64,000 nt of DNA from Sphingobium sp. AP50 (GTDB lineage Bacteria; Pseudomonadota; Alphaproteobacteria; Sphingomonadales; Sphingomonadaceae). Of this stretch, positions 26,091 through 33,417 are shown piece by piece. How positions within the stretch are numbered: the stretch's first letter is position 1; the number at the start of each line of letters is the position of its first letter. The position numbers and the translations under genes are program-made. The DNA lies in NCBI RefSeq assembly GCF_900109095.1, contig NZ_FNYZ01000014.1, forward strand, positions 1 through 64,000, written 5' to 3'. The notes beneath the pieces are model-generated. The model had not been told where the DNA came from. It ran no database searches and worked only from the letters and a program-made list of their open reading frames with translations.

Positions 26091-27332
26091 ATGCGGTATG
26101 ATGGATCAGCGGGCGACGCCGAAGCACGTCAGGCAACCGCTCCAATGGCGGCGAATGCCAACGAATCGTTGGCAGCGGCAGTGACGCTTGCGACGGAATT
26201 CGCGCAAACCACTGACGCGGCCGCAGCAGGCGCGCTCCTTGCATCGCGCGTTAACGGCGTCGTCGGTGCTCGACGCGTCGTGGTCTTGATCCAATCCGAA
26301 GACGGTCTCGAGATGGTGGCAGATGGTCGGCGGGCTGGAGCAGATTTTACCGTGTCCGGCGACGCGCGGGGGCTGTCGCCGAAGGATCTGCCATTCTCGC
26401 TCTTCAAGAGCGTAATCGATCATCACGCCAGTGCCTGTCTGGAGGTCCAACCATCGGAGTCTGATCAGGACAGTGAAACGGACGGTTCTGCACCTTTGAA
26501 GGGGGCTGTCTGCCTGCCGCTCATCAGCCGCGGCGTGCTACTTGGTCTGCTCTATGTCGAAACGGACGACAGTCGCCTCTGCAGACACCCGCACCTAGCT
26601 GAATTCCTCGCTTGCGCCACGCAATTTGCTGCATCTGCCGTCGATGCAATTGCACGCGACGCTGCGGTGTCGACTTCGGTTGCTACCAGCAATGGCCTGA
26701 GGACGGAGCGGGACGAAGCGCGCGAGGTTGCACAGCTTCTCGACCGAGTCGGGCATGGCGGGACCTGGCGGTGGGCCACCGATAGCGGCTCCTTTGCCAT
26801 GTCGCCGGAGCTGCGGGCCATTGTAGGCCTGCCGATGGCAGGCTCCTGGGATATGGTGTCGATCTGGAGCTTGGGAGTCGATGACGGTGCGGCTGTGCCG
26901 GTAGCGGTGACCCAAGCCGTCAGTGATGGTGCACCGTTCGAGATCGAATATCAGATCGTTCGGCCAGACAATGATCAGATCATGACGCTCCTGATCATGG
27001 GAGCTGTGGCGGCGTCTGGCGAGCAGGTATATACCGGCCTCGCCATCGACATCAGTGCCCAGGTGGAACGGCGTGAGCTTCAATGTGCGGCAGCGGCCCG
27101 CACGAACCGTTCGTCGCCAAATGATGCGACTAACGCTTCGAAGTCCTTCTCGGTGATGCTGGCAAACCGCTTGACCAGCATCATGGTCGACGCGAGTGCC
27201 GCACGTAGTTGGCTTGGTCGCGAAAGGCCGAACATCGAAGCGGCAGGATTGGCGATCTCCCAGATCCAGGAGATGGCACGCAGCATCTGCGATGTGATGA
27301 ATCGCGGCAGCCTTTTGCGCCTTGCTGCATGA
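26091..27332 (+). CDS. GAF/PAS sensor protein resembling a catalytically dead histidine kinase
   Basis: 413 residues; GGAG lies 7 bases before the ATG. A GAF domain spans about 30-190 (VCLPLISRGVLLGLLYVE). A PAS domain spans about 215-320. The C-terminal ~60 residues (LTSIMVDASAARSWLGRERPN...) match the region that follows the phospho-His box in PAS-type kinases with the usual HEVNQPL motif, but the His is absent and no ATPase domain follows. The protein may be a remnant, a decoy, or a partner of another kinase. Sensed signal unknown. It lies beyond the direct repeat in plus orientation. Confidence 0.7.
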   Translation: MRYDGSAGDAEARQATAPMAANANESLAAAVTLATEFAQTTDAAAAGALLASRVNGVVGARRVVVLIQSEDGLEMVADGRRAGADFTVSGDARGLSPKDLPFSLFKSVIDHHASACLEVQPSESDQDSETDGSAPLKGAVCLPLISRGVLLGLLYVETDDSRLCRHPHLAEFLACATQFAASAVDAIARDAAVSTSVATSNGLRTERDEAREVAQLLDRVGHGGTWRWATDSGSFAMSPELRAIVGLPMAGSWDMVSIWSLGVDDGAAVPVAVTQAVSDGAPFEIEYQIVRPDNDQIMTLLIMGAVAASGEQVYTGLAIDISAQVERRELQCAAAARTNRSSPNDATNASKSFSVMLANRLTSIMVDASAARSWLGRERPNIEAAGLAISQIQEMARSICDVMNRGSLLRLAA

Positions 27333-27936
27333 AGACGGCTGCTGGATGTCCATCTCACGTTTGCGCGCGCCGACGCCGCTCATGACGATGCGAGCCGCCA
27401 AGGTGGCCTTGGCGAAGACATCGAAAACCGTGTTCGCGCACTGATCAGCCACGGTGCGGGCAAGCCTGTTGGCCTTTGGTATCGAACGCCGCCTGCGCTG
27501 CCGCGCAAGCAAAGGATACTTGCCCGCTAAGGTCATCCTCAATAATGACCGCAGCCTGATGATCAGTCACCGAGTTGTGTCTCGATCAGATCTATACGTT
27601 CACCAACATGGTCTCGATCGCGGCGATGCCAGGCAGACAGCTCAGCGGGATTAATGCGATCTTGCGGCGTTTCGGGCAGAGGAAGCGAAGGGATAAGTGC
27701 GCATACGGTTGAACCGGTAGCCTCGCCGCCAGACGATGCGGCACATGGGTGGTCGCGAGGGTCCGGCAACCCGAGCGTGGCGGGCCGAGTTGCCGCGTGC
27801 CGCGGCTGCCCGCACCACCCCGCCACCCCCGGGTTCCCCTCGGCTGCGCCTCGGTGCCCGACCCTCTCAATCGACCGCCCAAGGGGTGCGCATCCGGCGG
27901 AGAGGCTGCCGGTTCAACACCGAAAGGCACGCCATC
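27333..27936. other. 604-bp gap: weak ORF remnants and conserved leader element
   Basis: No convincing complete gene. A minus-strand frame ending at 27563 (tail ELSAWHRRDRDHVGERIDLI) looks protein-like but has no good start and dissolves into the leader of the DUF2493 gene; it may be a gene remnant. The part from 27781 holds the hairpin element described separately. Confidence 0.5.
27781..27840 (+). promoter_or_regulatory. Conserved hairpin leader element, copy 1 (before DUF2493 gene)
   Basis: About 59 bp closely matching 31204..31262, including the identical blocks GGGCCGAGTTGCCG and CGGCTGCCCGCACCACCCC. A 6-pair hairpin GCCGCG-TGC-CGCGGC (27792..27806) corresponds to GCCGTG-TGC-CACGGC in the other copy: one base pair differs as C-G versus T-A, so pairing is kept. 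It begins 156 bases before the start codon, against 158 in the other copy. Confidence 0.65.
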
Positions 27937-28869
27937 ATGACCACTTCGCTTGCATCGGCCCTTGCAGCACTGGAGCTAGGGCATCTCGAACCCGCTCCTG
28001 ACCAACTCTCAGGCATGGCGCCTCCACCAACAGATGCCCTCGAGCAAACTGTCTCTGCGATCTGGAGCGATCTCTTCATGACGATGACGAACACATCGAT
28101 CGAGCGAGACATCGAAGATCTGGGCTGGGGGCTGGTAAACCTCTTCCACCGCGCCGCCGCCAAGAAGCACGGGCTGGTTGATCGGCTGACCGACGAAATC
28201 AGGCTCCTCCTCGCCGAACAAGATGGCTCGGAGATTAGCACGAACGATCTTGAGGAGAAGATTGATCTCGCCAAGAAGGTCGAGGAATCGGCGGGCGCCT
28301 TCGAGACGATGCGCGACGTCGCTGCCTCCCATTATATGCGCGAGACGGGCCGCTCTTGGGTTCCTTCGTCCGGCAATCGCATCTCGCTCGGGGTGACGGC
28401 CGCGATCGTCGATGGGCATGCCTTCCTACGTGCGCGCCGGGAGCGTCGGCTTGAAGCCAATACCGCGCGTGGAACGCCGGTCGTCTTTGCCGGGGGCAGG
28501 CTCGCCTTCTCCAACGATGAAGATATGAAGATCTTCGCCGACAATCTGCTGGCAACGCTTAACAAGGTCCGCGCGCATGTCGGTGATATGTACCTCGTCC
28601 ATGGCGGTGACATGAAAGGCATCGAGCGCCTGGCGGCGTCATGGGCTGAGCAGAACGGCGTCCAGCAAGTCCGGTTCGGCCTCGATCGCAAGCTGGGCGA
28701 TCGTGCGGGGTTCCGCCGCAACGAGCAGATGCTTTCGCTGAGGCCCCGCTTCGTAATTGCCTTTCAAGGCAATGGTGTCACGGAACGGCTTGTGATCGAG
28801 GCCAAATCCCGCAAGATTCGGGTGGTTGATCGCCGTGGCCGTCTCGGAACGCCCCCCTCAGCGCAGTAG
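27937..28869 (+). CDS. DUF2493 (SLOG superfamily) protein
   Basis: 310 residues from ATG 27937; the longer frame upstream is the structured leader. The C-terminal ~120 residues are the DUF2493 domain: VVFAGGR, then VGDMYLVHGGDMKGIERLAASWAE, GFRRNEQML and VIAFQGNGVTE. This Rossmann-like SLOG fold is proposed to bind nucleotide-derived ligands. The N-terminal ~180 residues are helical. It is common on sphingomonad plasmids near ssb. Function unknown; the shared leader with the second ssb suggests expression at the same stage, perhaps on plasmid entry. A GC hairpin follows as probable terminator. Confidence 0.8.
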   Translation: MTTSLASALAALELGHLEPAPDQLSGMAPPPTDALEQTVSAIWSDLFMTMTNTSIERDIEDLGWGLVNLFHRAAAKKHGLVDRLTDEIRLLLAEQDGSEISTNDLEEKIDLAKKVEESAGAFETMRDVAASHYMRETGRSWVPSSGNRISLGVTAAIVDGHAFLRARRERRLEANTARGTPVVFAGGRLAFSNDEDMKIFADNLLATLNKVRAHVGDMYLVHGGDMKGIERLAASWAEQNGVQQVRFGLDRKLGDRAGFRRNEQMLSLRPRFVIAFQGNGVTERLVIEAKSRKIRVVDRRGRLGTPPSAQ

Positions 28870-28876
28870 TCGGTTC

Positions 28877-28898
28877 GGGCGCCGGTCAGCCGGCGCCC
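28877..28898 (+). terminator. GC hairpin after the DUF2493 gene
   Basis: Stem GGGCGCCGG/CCGGCGCCC with loop TCAG, followed by CCCTCTCTG. The T content after the stem is modest, so termination may be partial. Confidence 0.5.
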
Positions 28899-28970
28899 CC
28901 CTCTCTGTGCAATCCGATCGTGGGCATAGAGCCGACGCAGGTCTGATCGAAGCTGTGCAGCGAGCCAACC

Positions 28971-29723
28971 TCAAGCGGCCAGCCCACCATCGATAGCGAG
29001 TGTTGCACCCGTGATGTAGGTGGCCTCTGGACCGACCAGGAATGCCACGGCCGCTGCCACATCGTCAGGCTCACCGTAGCGACCAAGCGCCGACATCGAT
29101 TTCAACGTGTCGGCAGCCGGGCCTTCAGTTGGCGCCATCCCGGTGTTGATTGGACCTGGCTGGATCGTGTTCGCACGGATGTTGCGAGGCCCCAGGTCGC
29201 GTGCCCAACTACGGGTGTATGCCGATGCCGCAGCCTTCGACGCCACATAATCCGCGATGCCTGCGAAAGGCGTATGGTAATTGGCACCGGTCGTGCTGAT
29301 CGTAACGACGCTGCCCCCATCATTCATTAGGGGGGCAGCCGTCCGCATTACCGTGGCGACCGCTCTTACGTTGATGTCGAGTTGCCGATCGAGCTCAGCG
29401 ACATCGACTTCCGGATCGCCAAGCAGGCCGGTCACGAAAACGCCAGCGTTGTTCACGACGATGTCGAGCCGCCCATAGGCCGCGTGTGCCTGGCGAACCA
29501 TGTCCTGAACTTCCGAAGTGATCAGCTGATCGGCCCTGATCGCGGTCGCTCGCCCTCCGGCGGCTTTCACCTCGGACAGTACGGTTTCGGCTCCGGCCGG
29601 CGAAGAGGAGTAGCTGAAAACGACATCAGCGCCGTCCCGCGCCAACCGCTTCACGATTGCCGCGCCTATTCCGCGCGATCCGCCGGTTACGAGCGCTGCC
29701 TTTCCGGCAAGTGGCTTGGTCAC
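28971..29723 (-). CDS. Short-chain dehydrogenase/reductase (FabG-like SDR)
   Basis: 250 residues with all classical SDR signatures: TGGSRGIG for the cofactor, NNAG, the catalytic Ser in VTISTTGANY, and YVASK (Tyr and Lys). The end ITGATLAIDGGLAA is typical. The acidic-residue switch after strand 2 is absent (FSYSSSPAG), favouring NADP. Substrate cannot be told. It stands alone between the DUF2493 gene and the SIR2-like gene; a cargo gene rather than backbone. Confidence in the family is high. Confidence 0.9.
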   Translation of the reverse strand: MTKPLAGKAALVTGGSRGIGAAIVKRLARDGADVVFSYSSSPAGAETVLSEVKAAGGRATAIRADQLITSEVQDMVRQAHAAYGRLDIVVNNAGVFVTGLLGDPEVDVAELDRQLDINVRAVATVMRTAAPLMNDGGSVVTISTTGANYHTPFAGIADYVASKAAASAYTRSWARDLGPRNIRANTIQPGPINTGMAPTEGPAADTLKSMSALGRYGEPDDVAAAVAFLVGPEATYITGATLAIDGGLAA

Positions 29724-29857
29724 AGTCCGTCTCCTGTCCGTCGCGGTCGGCGAGATGCCGACGCCGTCGAGATGCAGCTATCGGACGGACGACCGTGCCT
29801 CGATCAGACCCGAGAATATTAGGTGCAAACGAAAGTATGATGAGGCCTGTCCCGCCA

Positions 29858-30760
29858 TCATACCCACTGCGGATTTGTGTAAATGGCGTCGAACGACGCT
29901 GCGCGGACCGGCGTGATCCCGACGGCCTCGAGGAAGAAGAGTTTTCCGGCCTGCCGCTCGTCCTTGGGGTCATCGACATAGATGTACCAGGCATCCTGGC
30001 GTCGCTGTGGAAACTTGCGGAAATATTTGGCTCGCTCGATTAGCAACCATCGCAGGAAGACCTCATTTTCCTCGAGAGCGAGTCCGAAGATTAGCAGCGG
30101 GCGATTGAACGCGACGTGCATCCAGGTGCCGGCCCCGCGCCAGTCGCGTTTGTTCTTTGCCTTGAAAAGGTTCTCCTCGCCAGCGCGATGCATCCAGCCG
30201 CGCGCGCGCTGTACCGATCCCATATAATGGGTAAGGCCAAGGCGGATGCTGAGCTTGTACCGAGCCATGCCGTTGATGTGCCAGATGCCGAAGGCTTCGC
30301 AGGGATCGTCGATGAGATCTGGGGCGAAGTAGCATTCCCACGGATAGAAGCTTGTGAACTTCGGATTCTCGGGACGCTGGAACGAGGCGCTCGCTGCCTT
30401 GCTGAGGACCTCGTCGAAGTTGGTCGTGAGGACCGGACAATCATTTCTCCGCGCCCATCCCATGATCATGTCGTGATGGCGGTAAGGGCGCCATCCGCCC
30501 ATTTCCTCGCAGAACTCTGCCTGGAGGTCGCCGATCTTCGCGCGCGACCGTAGTTCTAGCACATCGTAAAATTCGGTCAGCGTGGTGCCCGCTGGAACCC
30601 TGCTGATCTGGGGCGCGCAATGGCGCGCGATCTTCAAGAGAAGATGGTCCCAGGAGTTTGTGATCGAAGCATTGGCATAGCGATTCATGCCGTTTCCGAC
30701 GACGAGTGCGAGGTCCCGGGCACGCTCCTCCAGGATCCGGTTCAAAGTGATGTCAGCCAA
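29858..30760 (-). CDS. SIR2-like domain protein, probable NAD-consuming defence factor
   Basis: 300 residues from a TTG at 30760 with GGGGAG about 11 bases upstream. Further in-frame starts exist (GTG 30796, TTG 30952), but the extra residues look non-coding and cover another small ORF. SIR2_2-type features: LALVVGNGMNRYA (nucleotide-binding loop), PVLTTNFDEVL (TTNFD motif), WHINGMARY (HxNG with the likely catalytic His) and FGLALEENEVFLRWLL. Such proteins degrade NAD on phage infection in Thoeris, DSR and similar systems. No partner with a TIR or Argonaute domain is adjacent. Start is uncertain. Confidence 0.7.
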   Translation of the reverse strand: MADITLNRILEERARDLALVVGNGMNRYANASITNSWDHLLLKIARHCAPQISRVPAGTTLTEFYDVLELRSRAKIGDLQAEFCEEMGGWRPYRHHDMIMGWARRNDCPVLTTNFDEVLSKAASASFQRPENPKFTSFYPWECYFAPDLIDDPCEAFGIWHINGMARYKLSIRLGLTHYMGSVQRARGWMHRAGEENLFKAKNKRDWRGAGTWMHVAFNRPLLIFGLALEENEVFLRWLLIERAKYFRKFPQRRQDAWYIYVDDPKDERQAGKLFFLEAVGITPVRAASFDAIYTNPQWV

Positions 30761-30851
30761 CGTCGTCGTGTCTCCCCTGCGGCTGCGCGTTGGCACGCGC
30801 AAATCTGCTTTCCCGCCGGCAGCCTGAGCCTCTGAGCGGATGGTCGTCAGG

Positions 30852-31058
30852 TCATGATTGCAGGTGCGTAGCGATGGCGCGAGACTTTCCCTCCATCCTC
30901 TCGACGTTTGTTGACAGCTGGCCGATGCCATAGAAAGCGGAAGCCGTGCCAAGGGTCAGCGGCAGAGCGATCGTGGTCCAGAACGACGCTTTGCTTTGGC
31001 CGATGACGCGCACGGCAGGTCTTTTGCTGGTCGGGATGATCTTCGCCGCCCTGCCCAA
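30852..31058 (-). CDS. Possible small membrane protein upstream of the SIR2-like gene
   Basis: 68-codon frame from a TTG with one clear hydrophobic helix (FWTTIALPLTLGTASAFYGIG) after a basic N-terminus and before a charged tail. It points the same way as the SIR2-like gene and ends about 90 bases before it. The membrane pattern and basic-inside layout make it plausible; codon evidence is thin. It might anchor or regulate the SIR2-like protein. Confidence 0.35.
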   Translation of the reverse strand: MGRAAKIIPTSKRPAVRVIGQSKASFWTTIALPLTLGTASAFYGIGQLSTNVERMEGKSRAIATHLQS

Positions 31059-31203
31059 CGGTGATTGTCCGGGGAGCCGACGCCACCAGCAGGCGATTGT
31101 TCTCTCACAGGTTTCCTCGCTGTCTGCCGGACGGGAGGGATAATCCCTTCTTCTTCACCTAACCCCTTGGTCGACCGTCCGCCGCTTCCAACCCGCGAGC
31201 CTT

Positions 31204-31262
31204 CGGGCCGAGTTGCCGTGTGCCACGGCTGCCCGCACCACCCCTCGTCTCGGGGTTCCCCT
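31204..31262 (+). promoter_or_regulatory. Conserved hairpin leader element, copy 2 (before second ssb)
   Basis: Second copy of the element at 27781..27840. Hairpin GCCGTG-TGC-CACGGC (31215..31229) keeps pairing through a compensatory change. Followed by about 100 bases of GC-rich sequence with the local hairpin AGGGATCATCCCT before ssb. Confidence 0.65.
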
Positions 31263-31361
31263 GTGCGCCATGGCGCTGCGGTGGAAGCGTCGTCCTGGCC
31301 GCCCTCTTCGGGGATCAGTCGAAGGGATCATCCCTCGACCGGCAAAAAAGGAAACCTCGAC

Positions 31362-31766
31362 ATGCAGAACCTCGTCATCCTTGCTGGTAACGTCGGCGCC
31401 ACTCCCGAAGTCCGCACGACGCAGGGCGGCACCAAGATCACCCACTTCAGCCTCGCGACCTCGCGTCCGAAGCGCGACAGCGACGGCAAGGTCCTCAAGG
31501 ACCGGGACGGCTACCGCGTCGAAGAGACCGAATGGCACCGCATCACCTGCTTCAACGGCATCGGCAAGACCGTCGAAGAATATGTCGAAAAGGGCATGAA
31601 GGTGATGGTCCGCGGCCGGATCCACTACACCAGCTGGACCGACCAAGACGATATCAAGCGCTACGGCACCGAGATCATCGCCGACGAGGTCACCTTCCTC
31701 ACGCGGGCCAAGCCGGCGGATCGTTCGGGCAACGACACGACGGAAGACGAAGACATCCCCTTCTGA
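31362..31766 (+). CDS. ssb: Single-stranded DNA-binding protein (second copy)
   Basis: 134 residues from ATG 31362 with AAAAAGGAAA before it. OB-fold opening MQNLVILAGNVGATPEVR, then VEETEWHRITCFNGIGKTVEEYVEKG and GRIHYTSWTD. Unlike the first SSB it ends in the acidic tip EDEDIPF, which recruits replication and repair proteins. Closer to bacterial housekeeping SSBs and to plasmid leading-region SSBs. An intrinsic terminator follows directly. Shares its leader element with the DUF2493 gene. Confidence 0.93.
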   Translation: MQNLVILAGNVGATPEVRTTQGGTKITHFSLATSRPKRDSDGKVLKDRDGYRVEETEWHRITCFNGIGKTVEEYVEKGMKVMVRGRIHYTSWTDQDDIKRYGTEIIADEVTFLTRAKPADRSGNDTTEDEDIPF

Positions 31767-31775
31767 TCCGGATCC

Positions 31776-31805
31776 GGCCCGGTGGCATCTGCCACCGGGC
31801 CCTTT
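31776..31805 (+). terminator. Rho-independent terminator after second ssb
   Basis: Perfect 12-pair stem GGCCCGGTGGCA/TGCCACCGGGCC with a TC loop (strictly the top pair set closes with a slightly larger loop), then CTTTC. It lies 10 bases after the ssb stop. Confidence 0.75.
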
Positions 31806-31908
31806 CGGCTGTCAGACGCTGAGGTCGGCGATTGATGACCAAGAGCAAACATGCCAATGACTTCTCGCACTTTCGAGCTCGTTATCCGACCGCTTTCCCA
31901 CCGCGGTT

Positions 31909-33336
31909 TCACGATTTGGCGGGCTTTTCCTGCGCGGTTGAGAACTGAAGGAAATCATGGAGATTTTCTAGTTTCTCGAGAAGCTCGTCGTACGTCAGCA
32001 CTACCACCGACTTGAGATCATGCCGGAACAGTTCAAGCGACTTTTGTCGATCGCGATCTGCCGGAGTGCGACCGATCACCAGGATACCTTCCACCGCATA
32101 GACCTCGACATCGTATATACCGGACTCCTGCTTTTTGACCGCCAGATTCATCTGGAGCTTGTGACGCTGGTCGAGCAATTGGTTCACCCCGCCGGCAAGT
32201 TCGCGATCCGGTGCATAGACCCCGCCACGGTAGGGTTCCTTGCCGAACAGAGGCTCGTCGGGACCTTTGATTTCGACTAGGGCGAGGTTCCCTGTCGCTG
32301 CAGCCTTCATCACGAAATCGGGGATCTTTTCGCCCTTACCGTCGAACCGGGTCCCACCAACTGAAATCTGGTCACCCATCTTCATAACCGGATAGCCGAA
32401 AGCAAGACGTAGGATGAAGGGGTTCTGCTCGAAGAAGCGTTGCCATGGCCGCTCGGTCTTGTCGCGCTCTAGCCGCTTCTTCATTTCCTCGATCAGGCGT
32501 TCAAGGGTTATCACTTCGATGTCGCGGCTGAGTTGAAGCATCGCTTCTGGCTTGCGCGTCGTTAGCGGGCGAACCGCGGCATGCGCCGCAGACACGATCG
32601 CTGTTTGATCTTGCGATGACAGCTGATCCGCCGATCTTGTCCCGATCATTGCGACGACACCGTCCTTGCGATAGATCGGCGGTTGTTCTGGAAATGCCGA
32701 CGCATCGGCACTGCTCAACAGGTGGTTGAACGCGATGCGGTCTTTTTCCTCGCCCGCTATGTCGAGGGATTTCGCATGGACGCGCCGGATCGCACGACGA
32801 ACTTCGTCGAACTGTACCTTTGCAATTACGAGATTCCGCTTCTCGTCGATAAAAGGGAGGCCGTCACGCCTCCCGGATCGCACGACCAGCATGTCGATAT
32901 CATGGTCGTCAAGCATGTCGATGATCGCGCGCAACTCATAGTCCAAGCCAAGACCGGCATGAGGCGAGCGGACAAAACCGGGTGGCAGTTTGTTCAGGAC
33001 TTCGAGGGCCTCATAAACCGAGCTGGCCCCTAGGCCGCTCATTCCTTCTATGCGGATAAGGCGCGGCCTTCGATATTTCGGCCTAAAGGGATAATCGCCC
33101 AGACGCGTGGTGTTCAGCGGCCAAATGTTGAGCCAGCCGTCGTTCGCGTCCGCCTCCGCCAGCACGATCCCACCTTCGCGCGGTTGGTAGTCGGGCTCTT
33201 CCTCCTGAACGCGTGCGACCAGTTCCTTTTTCGGGATGAAGGTCAAAGACCACTGCTTTTTGTTCTGCGAAAAACGCAGCCGCCCATTTTCTGGTATGGT
33301 TGTCGGTCGGCCGACACGAAAATTGTTCAACGCCAT
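31909..33336 (-). CDS. sduA: Shedu-type immune nuclease (DUF4263, SduA-like)
   Basis: 475 residues. The C-terminal ~200 residues fit the Shedu PD-(D/E)xK nuclease: ERPWQRFFEQNPFILRLAF entry helix, then GEKIPDFVMKA with the catalytic Asp, and LALVEIKGPDEPLF giving the ExK. The N-terminal ~270 residues are a sensor region, variable in the family. Shedu is a single-gene anti-phage system, so this can act alone. It lies between the ssb gene (opposite strand) and dnaE2 (same strand, 81 bases upstream). Family assignment rests on motif order and size, which match well. Confidence 0.8.
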   Translation of the reverse strand: MALNNFRVGRPTTIPENGRLRFSQNKKQWSLTFIPKKELVARVQEEEPDYQPREGGIVLAEADANDGWLNIWPLNTTRLGDYPFRPKYRRPRLIRIEGMSGLGASSVYEALEVLNKLPPGFVRSPHAGLGLDYELRAIIDMLDDHDIDMLVVRSGRRDGLPFIDEKRNLVIAKVQFDEVRRAIRRVHAKSLDIAGEEKDRIAFNHLLSSADASAFPEQPPIYRKDGVVAMIGTRSADQLSSQDQTAIVSAAHAAVRPLTTRKPEAMLQLSRDIEVITLERLIEEMKKRLERDKTERPWQRFFEQNPFILRLAFGYPVMKMGDQISVGGTRFDGKGEKIPDFVMKAAATGNLALVEIKGPDEPLFGKEPYRGGVYAPDRELAGGVNQLLDQRHKLQMNLAVKKQESGIYDVEVYAVEGILVIGRTPADRDRQKSLELFRHDLKSVVVLTYDELLEKLENLHDFLQFSTAQEKPAKS

Positions 33337-33417
33337 CGGACGTGTCTATCTCGCGAGTCGCCGATCCGACAACAACTCTGCGCATCGATCCATGATCTAT
33401 CGGCGCCGCCGACGGTC

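Noticed and set aside
26595..27542. 315-codon minus-strand frame over the GAF/PAS gene
   Set aside because: Its residues are a mirror of the plus-strand protein; it has no domain features, while the plus frame shows GAF and PAS motifs.
30760..30952. Longer start for the SIR2-like protein at TTG 30952
   Set aside because: The added residues look non-coding and overlap a better small frame; the start at 30760 has a purine-rich site upstream.
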